Assembly: GCA_003260075.1 (NCBI GenBank)
Contig: QLIY01000175.1
Coordinates: 54,163-118,162 of the forward strand
DNA length: 64,000 bases
From: Phallusia mammillata
Taxonomy: Eukaryota; Chordata; Ascidiacea; Phlebobranchia; Ascidiidae
Direction: 5' to 3'
In this document: positions 1 to 13,400 of the stretch, one piece after another
Layout: every line of letters begins with the position of its first letter
Numbering within the stretch: the first letter of the stretch is position 1
Position numbers and translations under genes: made by a program
The notes under the pieces: model-generated
Told to the model about the DNA's origin: nothing
The model's database searches: none
The model's input: only the letters and a program-made list of their open reading frames with translations

Positions 1-742
1 AGTACTCGGTACCGAGCATCGTTGTTTTTAATGCTCGGTGCTCGGCCGAGCAGTTGCACAAACTGACCCGAGCGTTAAATTTGCATACTCATGCCCTGCT
101 AACGTACGAAACTAGTGTTCTAAAGGGTGTCTATGAACAAAAAAGAATGATTTTTCAAATGTATGGGGGGGGGGTAGCGTTCTAAAGGGTGTCTATGAAC
201 AAAAAAGAATGATTTTTCAAATGTATTAGATAGTGGAAAAACGCGTATTTTATGGGCATGTACAGCTTAATGAAACACCGCCGGTGACGTAAGAGACCTT
301 GTAGAGTGTAGACGATACAATGTAGAGCTAAATCGTAGAAAGGGTATTTTTTGTGACGTTATAATGCACCGAGCGTGCTCGGCCGAGTACCGAGCATTAA
401 TGTGAGATGCTCGGTGCTCGATCAAGCAGAACATTTGCAGTTTTGGCACATCCCTAATATTTATCATCAGGTTGAGGGTTCGAATCCCGCGCTGAGTCCT
501 GTGTTAAGTCAGGCACTTTTCGGTCATGTTTTCAACTGCTTCAATACACATGTTTTTCACAAAAGGCTAATTTAGAGCTGAAGATTCATGTCCATCTTCT
601 ATGTATTGATAATGTCATGTCAATTTTGTTCTTAGATTTTGAACACAAACTCCGCATGTTCGCTGGGATGATAGGCTAATTTAAAAAAAAACAGCGATGC
701 TCGGTACCGAGTACTCGGGTTCTGGCTCGGCCCATCCCTAAT
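1..742. repeat. CTCGG-rich palindromic repeat element
   Basis: Repeated blocks of GCTCGGTACCGAGTACTCGG and its variants end at CTCGGCCCATCCCTAATA. The same family is at 50,101-50,830. The window opens inside it. A tRNA-like B box (GGTTCGAATCCC, 475-486) suggests a nested SINE remnant. No gene is seen. Confidence 0.65.
113..226. repeat. 52-bp duplication around a G run
   Basis: Copies 113-164 and 175-226 (GTTCTAAAGGGTGTCTATGA...) flank ten G at 165-174. They differ at one base near the start. Confidence 0.85.
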
Positions 743-1080
743 AAAGACGTAACTTGCCCCTTTCAAAAACGACCTGTACAATACAAGAGGGAGCTTTTAT
801 TGTTTCCAATCGGGCCAAATGCGAAAACAAAAAGATACTGATGAAAATTCCGGGATAAAATAACTGAGAAATGATTTCTATGGACGAAACAGGAGAGAGT
901 CGAATCCGTTGCAGACTTTGTACAAAAATATCAACACAATATCATAAGCCTACCGATGACGTCATACAGAGATAACTGTGACGTCACTTTGTCGGCATTG
1001 CGATGTCAACGATGGCAGAAAAATGTCCACATCAGCTGAAAACTGAACATTTTCGAGATGGAAATATTTTTTTGGTGACG

Positions 1081-2068
1081 TCACTGCTCCATTTTTTCGT
1101 CATCGTTTGGAGGTTTGACGTCATCAGTTGCATCTTTTGCGCCCGCTGGTGGCGCGGGAGCATCTTGAGTGGTTTTGGCGGCTTCTTGTGCGGCAGGGAC
1201 TTCTTTTTTACCTGAGAGTGTGAAAATACATGTTGTAAAACCGGTTAGAATCAAACTAAAACCGGTACCAGGATAATTGGGAATTTTCTAGCAGGGGTTC
1301 GCGCGGCCACACTAGAAAAAAAACTTAGTTTAATCAATTCAAGATTTTTTTTACATAGTAAAGCCAGTTGAAACATTTGTAGTGCAAAATAATGATGAAA
1401 CTAAATTCCTGTTTATCAACACTTGTGCAAAATCTGCCATTTGAATATTTTGTTGGTTTGACTGAAACTCAAGTAAACATTCAAAAAAAAAAATGCAGGC
1501 AGTTAGCAATTTGCTACAAAAGTTAGTTTTCATCTTAAACATCCATTGGCGTCTTAAACAGTTTTCATTTAGTCAATTTTAAAACTAATTCCTTTGAGGT
1601 TTTTATAACTTATAGTTTACATTTCATCACAAAACGTTTAAGCGAGTTACGAACCAGCTTCGTTTATTGGAGCGGGATCAGTTTTCTCGATGTTTTGAGT
1701 TTCATCTTTGGCTGCTTCAGGTTTTTCGGGTTCATCAGTACTCTGTGCAGAAGGAGTAGGTAATAGGATACATAAATACATAAATTTACATAGCAGTCCA
1801 AACAAGTTATTAGATTTAGTTGTCTGCTGCTATGATCAGTTACATGCAATAGAATAATATTACTGTAACTGGTTTAGAAGACTGTAATTTAATTAAAGAG
1901 TATAATATTTTAATTTAAAGATATTTAGTTAAGACAGTTATATAATGAACAAACAGCTGTGAGAGTCGTTGTATTGGATCAAACCGGTTATAAAAGCATC
2001 TTCATACAGTAGGGCAGGGGTCTTTAACCAGGGGTACGTGTACCCCTTGGGGGTACGAAGCATCAAAG

Positions 2069-2157
<89 letters not shown>

Positions 2158-3342
2158 TGTTATGTCTAGAAAGGGTTAATTTTGTACTACTTACAATACT
2201 GTTTTAACGCATGCATTAAACACCCAAATTATAGATACAATGAGTTTAATTCCTATTATTACAATTTTATTTACTCCGTCGGTCATTGTAGACAGGGGGT
2301 ACGAAATTTTTTTATGAAAGCTCAAAGGGTACGAGCGCAAAAAAGGTTAAGAAACACTACAGGAGGGCATTACGACTATAAAATCTAGTTGTGGTGGGGT
2401 TTGAACCCACGACGTGAGATTTTTGCAGCCTATGCCTTGCCACAGTGCTTCGGGAGACCGGCGTAATTCAATATAATGACGCTTATGGGCCTAGTCCACT
2501 CCGTTTTTTTTAAATGTATGTATGAACAGTTTCACTCAGTATAAAGTCGCTTTCAGTCAGTTTCCAGCTATGTATAAATATCCTTGGAAAATACCAGTAA
2601 GAATCATTTTAAATTGAAAGAATTTACCCGAACGTGGCAATTACGTTTCTCCCTTAAATCATAAGTCTGAGGGAGAACGTAAAATGTTCTGTTTACCGGT
2701 TGTGTGTCCATTTTTTCTTCGTCCTTTATTTGATTCTTATCCTGTGCTGCTTCCGTTTTCATCTCAGCTTTCTTTTCTTCCTCACCTTTGTCACCTGCCA
2801 ACACATTATGACGTCACTATTGCGCGACACGCGGACTGCAAAGCGATTCGAAATACTCGCGATAAGTAAACTCAACCAAATAACTGAAAAAGCGACATCC
2901 TTTTATGTTTAAATGTTCATTGTTTTGTAACAATAAACGTCCGTTGCCATGTGTTCCAATTATTACTGTTATCAAATAAAGTATTATTTGTTTAACTATT
3001 TAATATCCTTATTTAATAACGGCCCTGGGCCCTTTGCTCAGGTGTTTTAAAATATCTTTTAATTTTTTGAATATGTGATTTGAAAGGGAAAAATATTTGA
3101 CTATTTGCACAGTTAAAAACCTTGAAAACGGCCCTATTCTTTATATTTTCATCATAAATTTTCTTTTTCAAATTTCGAAGCCAAAGCGATGGCGTTATCA
3201 CCTGTTGACTTCCCATCGTTGCTCTCATCCACTTTCCGCTTCTTCTTGCGATGCGACTCAACGTTTTTCCTACCGCCCTCTCCCTCATCCTCCGAATCAG
3301 AGTACTCATCTTCCCGTTGAATTCTCTTGTCCGATGCACGAA
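1081..3342 (-). CDS. HDAC1: Class I histone deacetylase, exons 13-16: C-terminal tail
   Basis: Continuation of the HDAC gene whose exon 12 ends at 47237. Exon 13 (3342-3202) begins with TT, which completes the split codon A|TT to give TSI-RASDKRI, a signature of HDAC1/2 tails. It continues with an acidic [10 protein letters not shown] stretch and a basic cluster, KKKRK, a likely nuclear localisation signal. Exon 14 (2794-2697) and exon 15 (1742-1655) encode Glu/Lys-rich sequence. Exon 16 (1211-1081) follows a good pyrimidine-rich acceptor and ends DDEKMEQ-stop. With all sixteen exons the protein is 559 aa, longer than vertebrate HDAC1 (482). If the weak GTTCGT donor after exon 15 is not used, translation stops at 1649-1647 and gives 518 aa. 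An AATAAA on the minus strand lies at 801-796, about 280 bp past the stop. The tail identity is clear; the choice of last exon is inference. Confidence 0.88.
2015..2359. mobile_element. hAT-like nonautonomous element (CAGGGGTCTTTAACC end)
   Basis: The left end CAGGGGTCTTTAACC and the inverted right end (reverse complement TAGTGTTTCTTAACC) are flanked by an 8-bp near duplication CAGTAGGG / CAGGAGGG. There is no coding capacity. The G tract is inside. Confidence 0.65.
2071..2155 (+). repeat. 85-base G tract
   Basis: An uninterrupted run of 85 G lies inside the hAT-like element at 2015-2359. No flanking duplication is seen. It is far longer than all other runs here (about 9-18). Confidence 0.95.
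2388..2465 (-). repeat. tRNA-derived SINE remnant
   Basis: On the minus strand a B-box-like GTGGGTTCAAACCCCACC and a GCCGGTCTCCCGAAGC start are recognisable. The cloverleaf is not intact. Confidence 0.45.
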
Positions 3343-4024
3343 CTGGTGTGAGAATAAAACCTCATTTAGTTTCTAATTTTTCATATATTTTGAAAAACAA
3401 ATGGAAACTCTATTTCGATTTTATAGAATATTTCGACCTTTTAGCGCAACAAATCCGCGTTAAATTGTAACTTCCAAGTACAAACTCATTTCCAAGACTT
3501 TTTTTAAAATTGGTTTGTATTCAACCAAATTATGATGCAACGTTTGACAACAGAAAGCGGTTTAAGTTCGATTTCGCTTAATTTTTCCTGGTTTCTGGCT
3601 TCTGCTGGGAAGAAATCTCCTCATAATCGTAAATATCCTTTTCCCCATAATTATAATGTAGTTTAAACTTCGAAAACCAACCCCCACGATGTGGATAACT
3701 TCGTTTGCCATCGTTGTTAACTTTCCCTTTCAACCAACGTGTGTTTACTATACATATGTTTATTTTTATTAAATAGCCGAGTGAAAATGGGCCCCTGGAG
3801 GTGGTGCAAGAAGTATATTCCGAAGGGGGTTTAAGAACGTGAGAAACCATTGGGGAGCTTAGAACAGTGGTTCTCAAACTGTTTGACGACTAATGTTATG
3901 CTTACCTGTGAAGTGTGCCACGGAAGAAAGTTCGTTATTGCGCCGCATGATTAGAAAGTAGGCCGTGGCGAATTTATTTGGCTGAGAGCTGGTCAAAAAT
4001 CTTTCTAGACACTAGTGTTTAAAA

Positions 4025-4378
4025 CAGAGGTGGGCAACCCGCGGGCCAAATGCGGCCCTTCATTAAAGGTTGTGCGGCCCACAGAGACGCTTGGATTTCA
4101 AATGTACTGACAAACGGGTCCAACTATTATATATTTTTGAGAAGATTAATGCATCTGATGCTATTTTTTGTGACCTGGCAATGTGTGGCTAGAATCAAAT
4201 GCAAATTTTACTTGTAGTTAAGCATATTTGGCATGCAACGAAGTAAAATCATCTTGTACAATTTTGGCAATTGCATTTGGCCCCACAGTATCAAGGGTTG
4301 CACACCCCTGGGGGGGGGGGGTTAAACAACTTTGGCAATTGCATTTGGCCCCACAGTATCAAGGGTTGCACACCCCTG
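4025..4378. mobile_element. hAT-like nonautonomous element with exact 8-bp target duplication
   Basis: Ends CAGAGGTGGGCAACC and (reversed) CAGGGGTGTGCAACC are flanked on both sides by GTTTAAAA (4017-4024 and 4379-4386). Its right end is written twice around G run 4310-4321 (copies 4258-4309 and 4326-4378). Confidence 0.8.
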
Positions 4379-5541
4379 GTTTAAAACCTCATAATGGATT
4401 TCGTAGGTCTACAAAGATATTTTACCGGCTAATTAGCCATACCCCAAGAGTTTTATATACCGATTGTGTGCAAACAACGCAAAATTTATGGACAACAATG
4501 CACAACGATGTAAGTAGTGACGTAATAAACAGTTTAAACTAATCCAAAAACTTTTGTTACATATTAAGAATCATTGTTCTAGAAGTCGCCCCTTAACTCA
4601 AACGAGCACGGCGCGAAATGTTTTCTGTAATTTTTCTGCTTTACTGTATTTTTGATGCTATTAATTTAGCAGAAATCCTACAAAAATCTTAAAAACAGAC
4701 TAAATCTCACGGTAAGGGATTGTTACAATTGGAGATGTAGTGCCTGCTGGGCTAAACCCCTTTACCGCAGACGTTAAGTAGCCTAGCGAGCCTTTAAATC
4801 CCTACGTTACAACAGGATTTTCCGGGAAACCAGAGCTTTAGTGTTAGTTTCATGGCAAGTCAAATTTTAGTGGCCGACAAACAAATTCGCCGATACCGGG
4901 TCCAGATATATGAAAACGCAACACGTTGGCAAGGAAAAAAGAAATGATTTTCTGAAAGCTTCAAGACTTCACAGCGTAAGTATTTGAACAGCAATGACTA
5001 ATCTCATACAATAAATGGTAAAAACAATAAGTTGGTGATTTAAACCTAATATAGCACTTCAGGAAATAGTATTTTGTAACTGAACTTTCGACGCACTATT
5101 CTATTCACCTTCGCTATCTGGGTGAACAGATTTAGAGTTTTCCAGATATACAAGTGGTATCGAAAGCTACCCCAAACGAATCGCATAAGGATAGTGAAGT
5201 CCAACCGAAGCCGTTTCGTAAGAAAGCCATCCGGGTAATTACATAATCCAGTTAATCGCATCAGCTTGGCGAAGTTGTTATGCGATTAATCGGATTATTC
5301 TGTATTTCGTAATATGCCTGTTACATTTAATTCGAGCATTTGGGATTAAGTGAACATACACGCGACTTTGTTCACGGTTGGCTGGGCAAAGATCGGTCGT
5401 AACGAGCTTTAAACCGAGAAATAGCTGATGGGAAAAATCAACATCCAACTTTAGTCAAACACAAGACGCTTGAATTTGTAAAATTTATGGAACGATTTTT
5501 GGTTTCGGCAAAAAGAACGCAAATCATATCAACATACGTTT

Positions 5542-6163
5542 GTACGATACATAGCTGATAATAAGACGCACAAACACGAAGCATCGTTTTATTTTAACGC
5601 ACACAATCGATAATGGCGGGAAAGTTTCCAATCGTTTACACCTTTGCCTGAAATTACATCTTCCGCCCGAACAATTGCTGATGTAGCACCTTACGTAGGG
5701 GGGGGGGCGGTACGATACATAGCTGATAATAAGACGCACAAACACGAAGCATTGTTTTATTTTAACGCACACAATCGATAATGGTGGGAAAGTTTCCAAT
5801 CGTTTACACCTTTGCTGGAAATTACATCTTCCGCCCGAACAATTGCTGATGTAGCACCTTACGTAGATTTTCATCAACCAATTTTGTACTTCTTGAAAAC
5901 CATGGTCCTCGAAAATTGAACTAAGTTTGTTTTTGTATCTTGAGAACAAAAGGGATGATGATTTTTGATCCAAAATCTTCGTCCAAAATTTAAATTCTAT
6001 TTATTTTGCTTCCAAACTGGGGGGGGGGCGTACATCTTTGTAAACCATGGTCCTCGGAAATTGAACTAAGTTTGTCGTTGTATCTTGAGAACAAATGTGA
6101 TGATGATTTTTGATTCAAAATCTTCGTCCAAAATTTAAATTCTATTTATTTTGCTTCCAAACT
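5542..6163. repeat. Two consecutive homopolymer-joined duplications
   Basis: The first pair, 5542-5697 and 5710-5866, flanks G run 5698-5707. The second pair, 5887-6018 and 6031-6163, flanks G run 6019-6028. The unit ends are adjacent, so a single diploid stretch of about 290 bp was apparently written out twice in pieces. A 149-codon open frame on the minus strand here is produced only by the doubling. Confidence 0.82.
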
Positions 6164-7154
6164 AAAAGAAACTTCTTTTCACAAACTGTTTCCGAAAATG
6201 AATTGCGTTTGGTGTGAAGCAAAATTCGTCTTTATTCTTGAACTTGTGTTGGTTGTCAGCTTGAGAATAATTCAATTAATTCCTGATGACGTCAACTCCA
6301 TACAAATACAAACTCCCAGGGGGAATTCCCTTTTAGGGGGGTTAAAACTACCCCCCCCCGTGCGGATGCAACTTCACTAATCTTTAGATTGTTTGTAGAA
6401 GACACAGCAGATTGGCTGGCTCCATCCATTGGCAAAGAATAAAACCACAATTAAAAGCTTCATTCCGAATAGTTCTGCTTTTCGTTTCAGATGGCTTAAC
6501 GGTTGCAGAGGAATGATTTGGGTAATGTTGGTGAGAATTCAGATATAACAGAATATGTGAGGCATGGGTTTTTACCCTTTTATCCCAACAAACTGGAGTG
6601 CCGTTAGATGGCTACACTAGCCCAAATCTCTTGTCAGCAGTTGCACTGATAAAGCCTTACAGGAAAGAATGTGCACAGTCTGCAGCTTACTGGTCATGTA
6701 ATGCCATCATTCCTTTATGATTGTGGTATTTCAAGGGCAAGCTCCTTAACTTTTACAGCCCGTGGCACAGCACATGGGGGGCTTTACGAAATATTGTAGA
6801 ATCTTCATCTCTTCCTTGGAGTTTGATTTAATTCTCTCTGCGCTACTTGAAGCAAAAACATGACGGCTTGCAAGCAGAATATAAATATGAAGAATCTTTC
6901 GATGTTAAGAATATGTTTCAGATAGATAAGGGAATTTTTCGGCTTTGGAACAAGTATTGCAGAAACTAAGCGAGTATCTCGCGTGTTTGGTACATTTCGT
7001 CTCTTGCAGAATATTTCCAATATGAGCATGTATTTATTTCTGATTCGATGAAACGCCTTCAAAAGGTCTGGGGTACTATGATGGCATTATATTATAGCTG
7101 CGTTAGGTCTTCTCGCAGAATATGATGACTCTGGGAATTCTGAAACCAAGTTAA

Positions 7155-7256
7155 CGGTGGGAATCGAACCAATGACCTTCAGCACATCTATAACCCTCTC
7201 CACACGTAACTCTCCATCAGTTGAATCTTCTCTGTGGGGTTCGAACCCGGTACCTT
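7155..7256 (-). repeat. tRNA-derived fragments downstream of gene A
   Basis: Two B-box-like stretches, around 7155-7172 and 7234-7256 (GGGTTCGAACCCCACAG on the minus strand), resemble T arms of decayed SINEs. Confidence 0.4.
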
Positions 7257-7419
7257 CGGATCATTTTTTGGCGTCATCAGGAAGTTCGACCAATGGCAAT
7301 ATCATATCACGTCATATGATATTCAAAAACAACTTCCACAGTGCGACACCAAGTGATAAAGTTGGTCGTCACAGTGCTGACAGTTTTACGCCGCCCACAG
7401 CGGTACGCCACACGCACTT

Positions 7420-10400
7420 TTACGTCGTATCTTGCGTCACGCAGATCGGGGTGAGAGTTTGTTTACATAGATAACCGGCGTTCGGGTCGAAACCGCCGCT
7501 CGAATCGCAGCAGCTGCTGTCGACATCGGGAACCTGGAACGAAATCTGCGGGGTCGGAGGCGCCATCTGCCGGCAAGCCAGCGATTCCCGGTGGAGCACA
7601 ACCGGATGAGCGGAAGGATCAAACTCGCGAAATTTCTGGATGATGTCGCTTATTTCCGGCCGCTTGCCCGCCTGAGGGGGCTGGGTGAAATCGAACCTCC
7701 TGTCGGGGATTTCCCTTCCGCACCCACTGTCGGGGGATACACTGCGCTGATCCGATTTTCCCAGCGCCGAATCGCTCACAACAGAAGCCATTGTGACGTC
7801 ACTGCTGTCTGACGAAGCCGAGTTCTGACTTGAGAGTCTCGCGCTGCTTTCGTAACCCGAACTGCACGTCAGGTTGGGACAGGACGAATCCAGGCGGCTC
7901 CGTTTAAGTTTCCTCTCATCCGACATACGGACGCATGGGTCTGTAAATGAAATCAAGGAGACTTAACACAGGTGTTTTGAAGGTTTTAATTTAAATTTTA
8001 AGTAATTTACAACAGAAAACATTGTTGAAACGTCTGCATGACGTATTCTTTATACACCAGTACTTGTTTATGACAGGCAGTCATGTTTATGATTAAATTT
8101 CTTCTAATTCAAAAGCAATAATGATACAAAAGTGGCTATATTGGCATTCCCGGTCAGTGACTTCTCACAAGCTGCAGTTATAAGACCTTACAGGTGAAAC
8201 GGTGTGCATTGTCCGCAGCTTAAATGAATATTTGCAAAACGTGGGGAAATGTTTCCGTCATTTTACCACAGAAAGTGTTGTTTCTCACTTACACAAGCCC
8301 CGAGTAACAAACCTATGCATGAAATGACCCTCATAAATAATGGCAAAACGTGGTGCAGTGTTTTGAGTGTAAAATAATAAACAGCCTACATAAAATTTAT
8401 GTTTTAGGTATTGTTGGTTGCGTAAATGAACACTTGCTAAGGGACCGAGCATTCGATGACCCCTGTGTTACCTGTGCAACTATTTTGATATTTTGAATTC
8501 ACCTTTCTAACAGCGATTGCCATTTTTTTATTACGTGGCCCAAATATACAGGGAAACCGGTTTGTGCCTCATTACATGCATTACATGAAGATTTTCACAT
8601 ACAGTATTTACAATTATCCCATCACAAGGGATTGTAACAGCTGTATTAAAAACGTAATATTAGTTCAAAACCTTTGTGACCCATTTTATGGCTGTGTGCT
8701 AAGCAACGACCCACAACATGGAAACCACTGCCCTGAAGGGGGAGGGGAACTAACCTCAGGTCACTTTGCTATCATTTACTGGATGCGTTTTCGGTTAAAA
8801 ATATCCCAAAATGTGGCATCAAGACGAAACATCGTGACACAAATCAACGTATCGTGCAACTACAGTGGACCTGGAATCAGACAGAGAGCCGGAAAAGCGT
8901 GTTTTTACCGCTGGGAAAAAATTCACGAAAATCAAGCACGACTGCACAAAAATAACACGTGGTCCAGGGGAGGTATTACACGATCGGCTGTCCTTACCGT
9001 CACGTGACGTTGAACCAGCCAACAGCAGGTCGGTGACGTCACGGTAGTTTTGTAGGATGAGCGATCGGGTCCCCTTCGAGGTTTGTTCGACTGCAAGACC
9101 TGCAGAAAAAGTGAAAAGGTTCAAACTCGGCTAAGTAACATTATAATATGTCGTAAAACGTTTGTATATTTTAATGAAAAAAATAACGGCCCAAATAGAA
9201 AAGCAACATGCTTTATATTTCAAACGTTTCGGCAAAAGCATGTCGCTTTTTTCGTCTATTAGGGCCGTTATTTTCACCATTATACTTATGAACAGATCCG
9301 TAAATAGTGTTTCAAAGTTTGTATACGTTGGTGGTAAGTAAGCTCAAAAAAACCTCTTTTTCGGTGGCAAATAAATGTTAAGGGGCTAGCGGATGTTAAA
9401 AAATAGCCACAAAATTGTGAAGAATCCACACAAACAAAATGCGTTGTTTTGCAAAAAGTTTTGAAACCGTATCAAGGAATTCAGCCAAAGGTTGCATAAC
9501 GTGAACGCACAATGGCATTGCTGTGATGTAACAGACATGAACTGGTCACGAATAGGGGTTTGTTACGTAACAAAGTCAAATGCGTGCATAGACTGATAAG
9601 ATGAATTTTCATAATTGTTGGAATTTTTGTAATTAAGCCTAGACAACAAATTTATAAACGTGATTCGCCAACGTTAAGTAATCTGTCCCATGTATGATAA
9701 GTTTATAAAATCGTGTACTGAGGTGTGGGTAATATGTTGATCAATTTTGAACAAAATGTTGTCGGGAAGAAACAACTTTGAAAATGTGGTTTGGAAATTT
9801 GGGTAACTTTGTTAGTTTTGTCCTCATTTATTTGTCTATAAACCGGCTTTTTTGACGAAAACTTCGTCTCTCATCTCAATTTAAGTACACGGAAAATCTG
9901 CCAAAAGCGAAACGAATAAAAACATCAAAAACTTGACAATGGAAATCTTGACATTCTAAATCATTTTTCAAGACTGTTATAATTTTTTGCGGTGTAACTA
10001 CTACAATTAATTAACCAAACAAAATAATGGTTCAGCCACCGTAAGAAAATATACAACGCAAATTTTAAACATGGTTTCATTTTAATCGGTCGAAGATTTC
10101 ATGTTGAAGGAAAAAAGAACTAAATCAATGTGTTCCTATTCTACAAGTTGACCTTTATTCGTTAATGCTTTATGGTACGAAACAGTCGCGTGCCAGACGA
10201 TTTTCTAAAAGGGAAATCACCTTTCAACTCGCTTGCCGAGCGCGATCAGAACCGGTATTAGCACGCGATGCGCCGATCCATTATGATGTAACAAAGGTTG
10301 AGAACGTGAGACGCGAATCGTCACGAAATCTCGCTCTGACCAATCGCAACTTATCACGTGATATTATCACACCGGAAGCTGGTTGTTACGTCAAAGAAAG

Positions 10401-13400
10401 CATTATGCGCGCCAGCAAAATTGGCAGGGGTGCAATGTGACCCCCCAGGTTTCGCGGAAAGCGGTGACGTTTCCTGTACGAGTTTGGACAGGGTGACGGA
10501 TAATTTTTAACTCGTTAAGTGAGAACGATCAGATTTTGGATCGAAATGTTTGACAAATTTTCCCAGTAATGTTGTCTGTGTTTTTTAAAACAAAAAAGGG
10601 AGGCGCGAACTTTCCTATAGCGTCCTTGGACTTCGTTGTTTAATTCGAATGTTAATTTGAATCTTTGTGTTACTGCTAAATGGAAAGGAAACATTGTATT
10701 TGTGGAATGTTAGTGGTATATTACTGGTATTTTGTCTTCTGATATAAACTGGCTTATTTGAGAAAGTTTTCGTGGCTTTAACATTGCATTGCATAATGGT
10801 GCCATTAAAACACTAAACCGCGCAGTTACTGAACAAAAAAATAACAGTTATTAAAATGTTAACCTTGTTTCAACTTTACGGCTAAAGCTAATTGGGAAAA
10901 TACATTTGTTAACAAAAATTTTGTTTCTAGAATTTTTGTTGCTGTGTAACCGACATATCGACTTCCTATTTGTGTCATCATAATAAGAACAATGACTCAT
11001 TCCACAACACAATCAATTACGTAACAATAAAAAACAAAACAATATTTTAAGCATACCAAAGTTAGTAAGATTTGTTGACGACGTTTTATTAGTTCCCAAC
11101 CTATTATTATTTATCACATTTCATAAATTTCATGTTTTCGTTATTATGTTTGGACTAAACTTACTATATGTCTGCGTTTATGCTAAATCACTGTCAATTT
11201 TGCCTTTGGTAAAGCTACATTTCAAAACCGTGCCTTGTACGCTTAAGTTTAACTAAGGTGGCTACTATGATTTCTGTTTAACAGTGTAAGGTAATGGCGT
11301 TTTCAACATCACCAAAATTTCATGGGTAGAGTATTTGCGCAAGTATGACGGTAACCACTGTTGCAGAAATTTTTTTATCATTTTTACGAATGCAATGTTT
11401 GTGGAAAAATTGTGTTTCTTTGGCTGACTCAAATTTCAGTATTGAAAATGAAACCAATGTTTTAGATGTTCGGGGTCTAATATTTAATGCACACAAAAAA
11501 TGTCCTAAAATATTCTTTCAACAATTAATCTTACCGTGTTGTACTTTTCTCTCATCCGATTCTATTAAATCGATTTTTTCCTTCGGGGGGGGGGACGTTC
11601 CTGAAGCGTTCTTGGACTTCTTTCTTCAATTCGAATGTTAACTTGAACCTTTCGGTTATTGCTACATGGAAAGGAAACATTGTATTGGTATAATCCTGGT
11701 ATTTTGTCTTCTGATATAAACTGGCTTATTTGAGAAATTTTTCGTGGAGTTTATCATTGTATTGCATAACGGTGCTATTAAAAAACTAAACCGCGCAGTT
11801 ACTGAACGAAAAAATGACAGTTTTTGAAATGCACACTTGCTTCAACTTTGCGGCTAAAGCTAATTGGAGAAATACATTTTTTTAACAACAATTTTATTTC
11901 CGGAATTTCGGTTGCTGTGTAACCGACATATCGACTTCCTATTTGTGTTATCATAATCAGAACAATGACTCATTGCACAACACAATCAGTTACGTAACAA
12001 TAAAAAACACAAAAAATATTTTAAGCATACCAAAGTTGGTAACGTTTGTTGATGACGTTTCATTAGTTCCCAACCCATTTATTATTTATCACATTTTGTT
12101 TTCATAAATTTCATGTTTTCGTAATTATGTTTGGACTAAAATTACTACATGTCTGCATTCATGCTAAATCACTGTCAATTCAAACATCATCCAACATTTC
12201 ATGGGTAATTTTAGAGTATTTGCGCAAGTATGACGGTAACCATTGTTGCAGAAGTTTTGTTTATTCTTTATCATTTTTACGAATGCAATGTTTGTTGAAA
12301 GATTTTGTAACTTTCCTTGACTGACTCGAAATTCAGTATTGAAAAAGAAACCAATGTTTTGGATGTTCGGTGGTCTAACATTTAATGTACACAAAAATTC
12401 CCGAAAATATTCTCTCAGCAATTAATCTTACCATGTTGTACTTTTCTCTCATCCGATTCTATTAAATCGATTTTTTCCTTCTCGAATGAATCGTGAATTT
12501 CGGGAGCGTTTTTGAAAGCGATGACGTTTTGCTGAAATAAAAATTACAGACGTTAATTCAAAATTTTTTTTTAAACGACTAAAAATGTAACCGTAAATAG
12601 AAACTCTTTACGCACTTTGTAAAAAAAACTGAAAAATTCTTTTGGGCAGTTTTATCAAATGTCATGAAGTGAAAAGCTTGTGATTTTCTTAATTAAATAT
12701 ATTTATTATGTAGACAGTCTATATGTCTTCATCAAGATATGTCTTCACTTAAATATTGCCTCGAAAACCGGAAAAAATACCCAAAACACGTGGTTTATAA
12801 ACTATAACCAATAGCAGGTCGCCACGTACCATATGTTCCGGCAGGCTTTTGGTCTCTCGTAGAAACGTTCTAAGGTTTCGCCTCACAACGACCACAACGA
12901 TGACAAGCAGAGCAATAGCAGCAGCGCCTGCAACAACTCCTATCACTGCACGAGTCAGTGTGTCGTTACGGAATCCCGTCTGGTGGACGCTTCTGTGGGG
13001 GACGTATGTTTCTGTAGATAAGAAAACGTCGAAAGTTTTGACAACTTGTTCACTGCTTACTGGTGGTAGTAGAAGTGATTATCCGGACATAAACACCTAA
13101 TGATTTGACGGTTTAATTAAAAATATGCATTCCTTTATTAAAACCGACTGATTCTGTTTTACCAAGGATTTTATCGTCCATTGGTTTTAGTGTATTAACG
13201 TTAAAAAGGCAAGCAGTGATCGTCAGTTTAAGCCATGCTGTTGATGGTTTTGATCTATTACTAAAGTTGTTATTTTGATCCTTACAAAACAATTACTTTC
13301 ATTTATCAGACACCTAATTTATAAAATATTGTTTTTAAAGTCAAGCATATTTTCACGCCATGTAACATATTAATTTGTAAAAGAAATTGCGCGTATTTCT

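Larger units (their letters stand above)
3343..7419. other. No gene recognised
   Basis: This is the part of the large HDAC intron between exon 13 and gene A's last exon. It holds the hAT-like element at 4025-4378, the doubled block 5542-6163, a 9-base C run without duplication (6351-6359) and a copy of a dispersed ~75-bp repeat at 6637-6715 (ending CTGCAGCTTACTGGTCAT). Open frames here look random. Confidence 0.6.

Noticed and set aside
1969-2169. Poly-glycine open frame
   Set aside because: It is the 85-base G tract read in frame, inside a transposon.
5524-5973. 149-codon open frame on the minus strand with an internal repeat
   Set aside because: Its length and repeat come only from the G-run duplication 5542-5866; no splice sites or family motifs support it.
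10440-10520. Possible extra exon of gene A near 10.5 kb
   Set aside because: Exon 7 joins exon 8 directly in phase; the candidate stretch has no paired splice sites that keep the frame.
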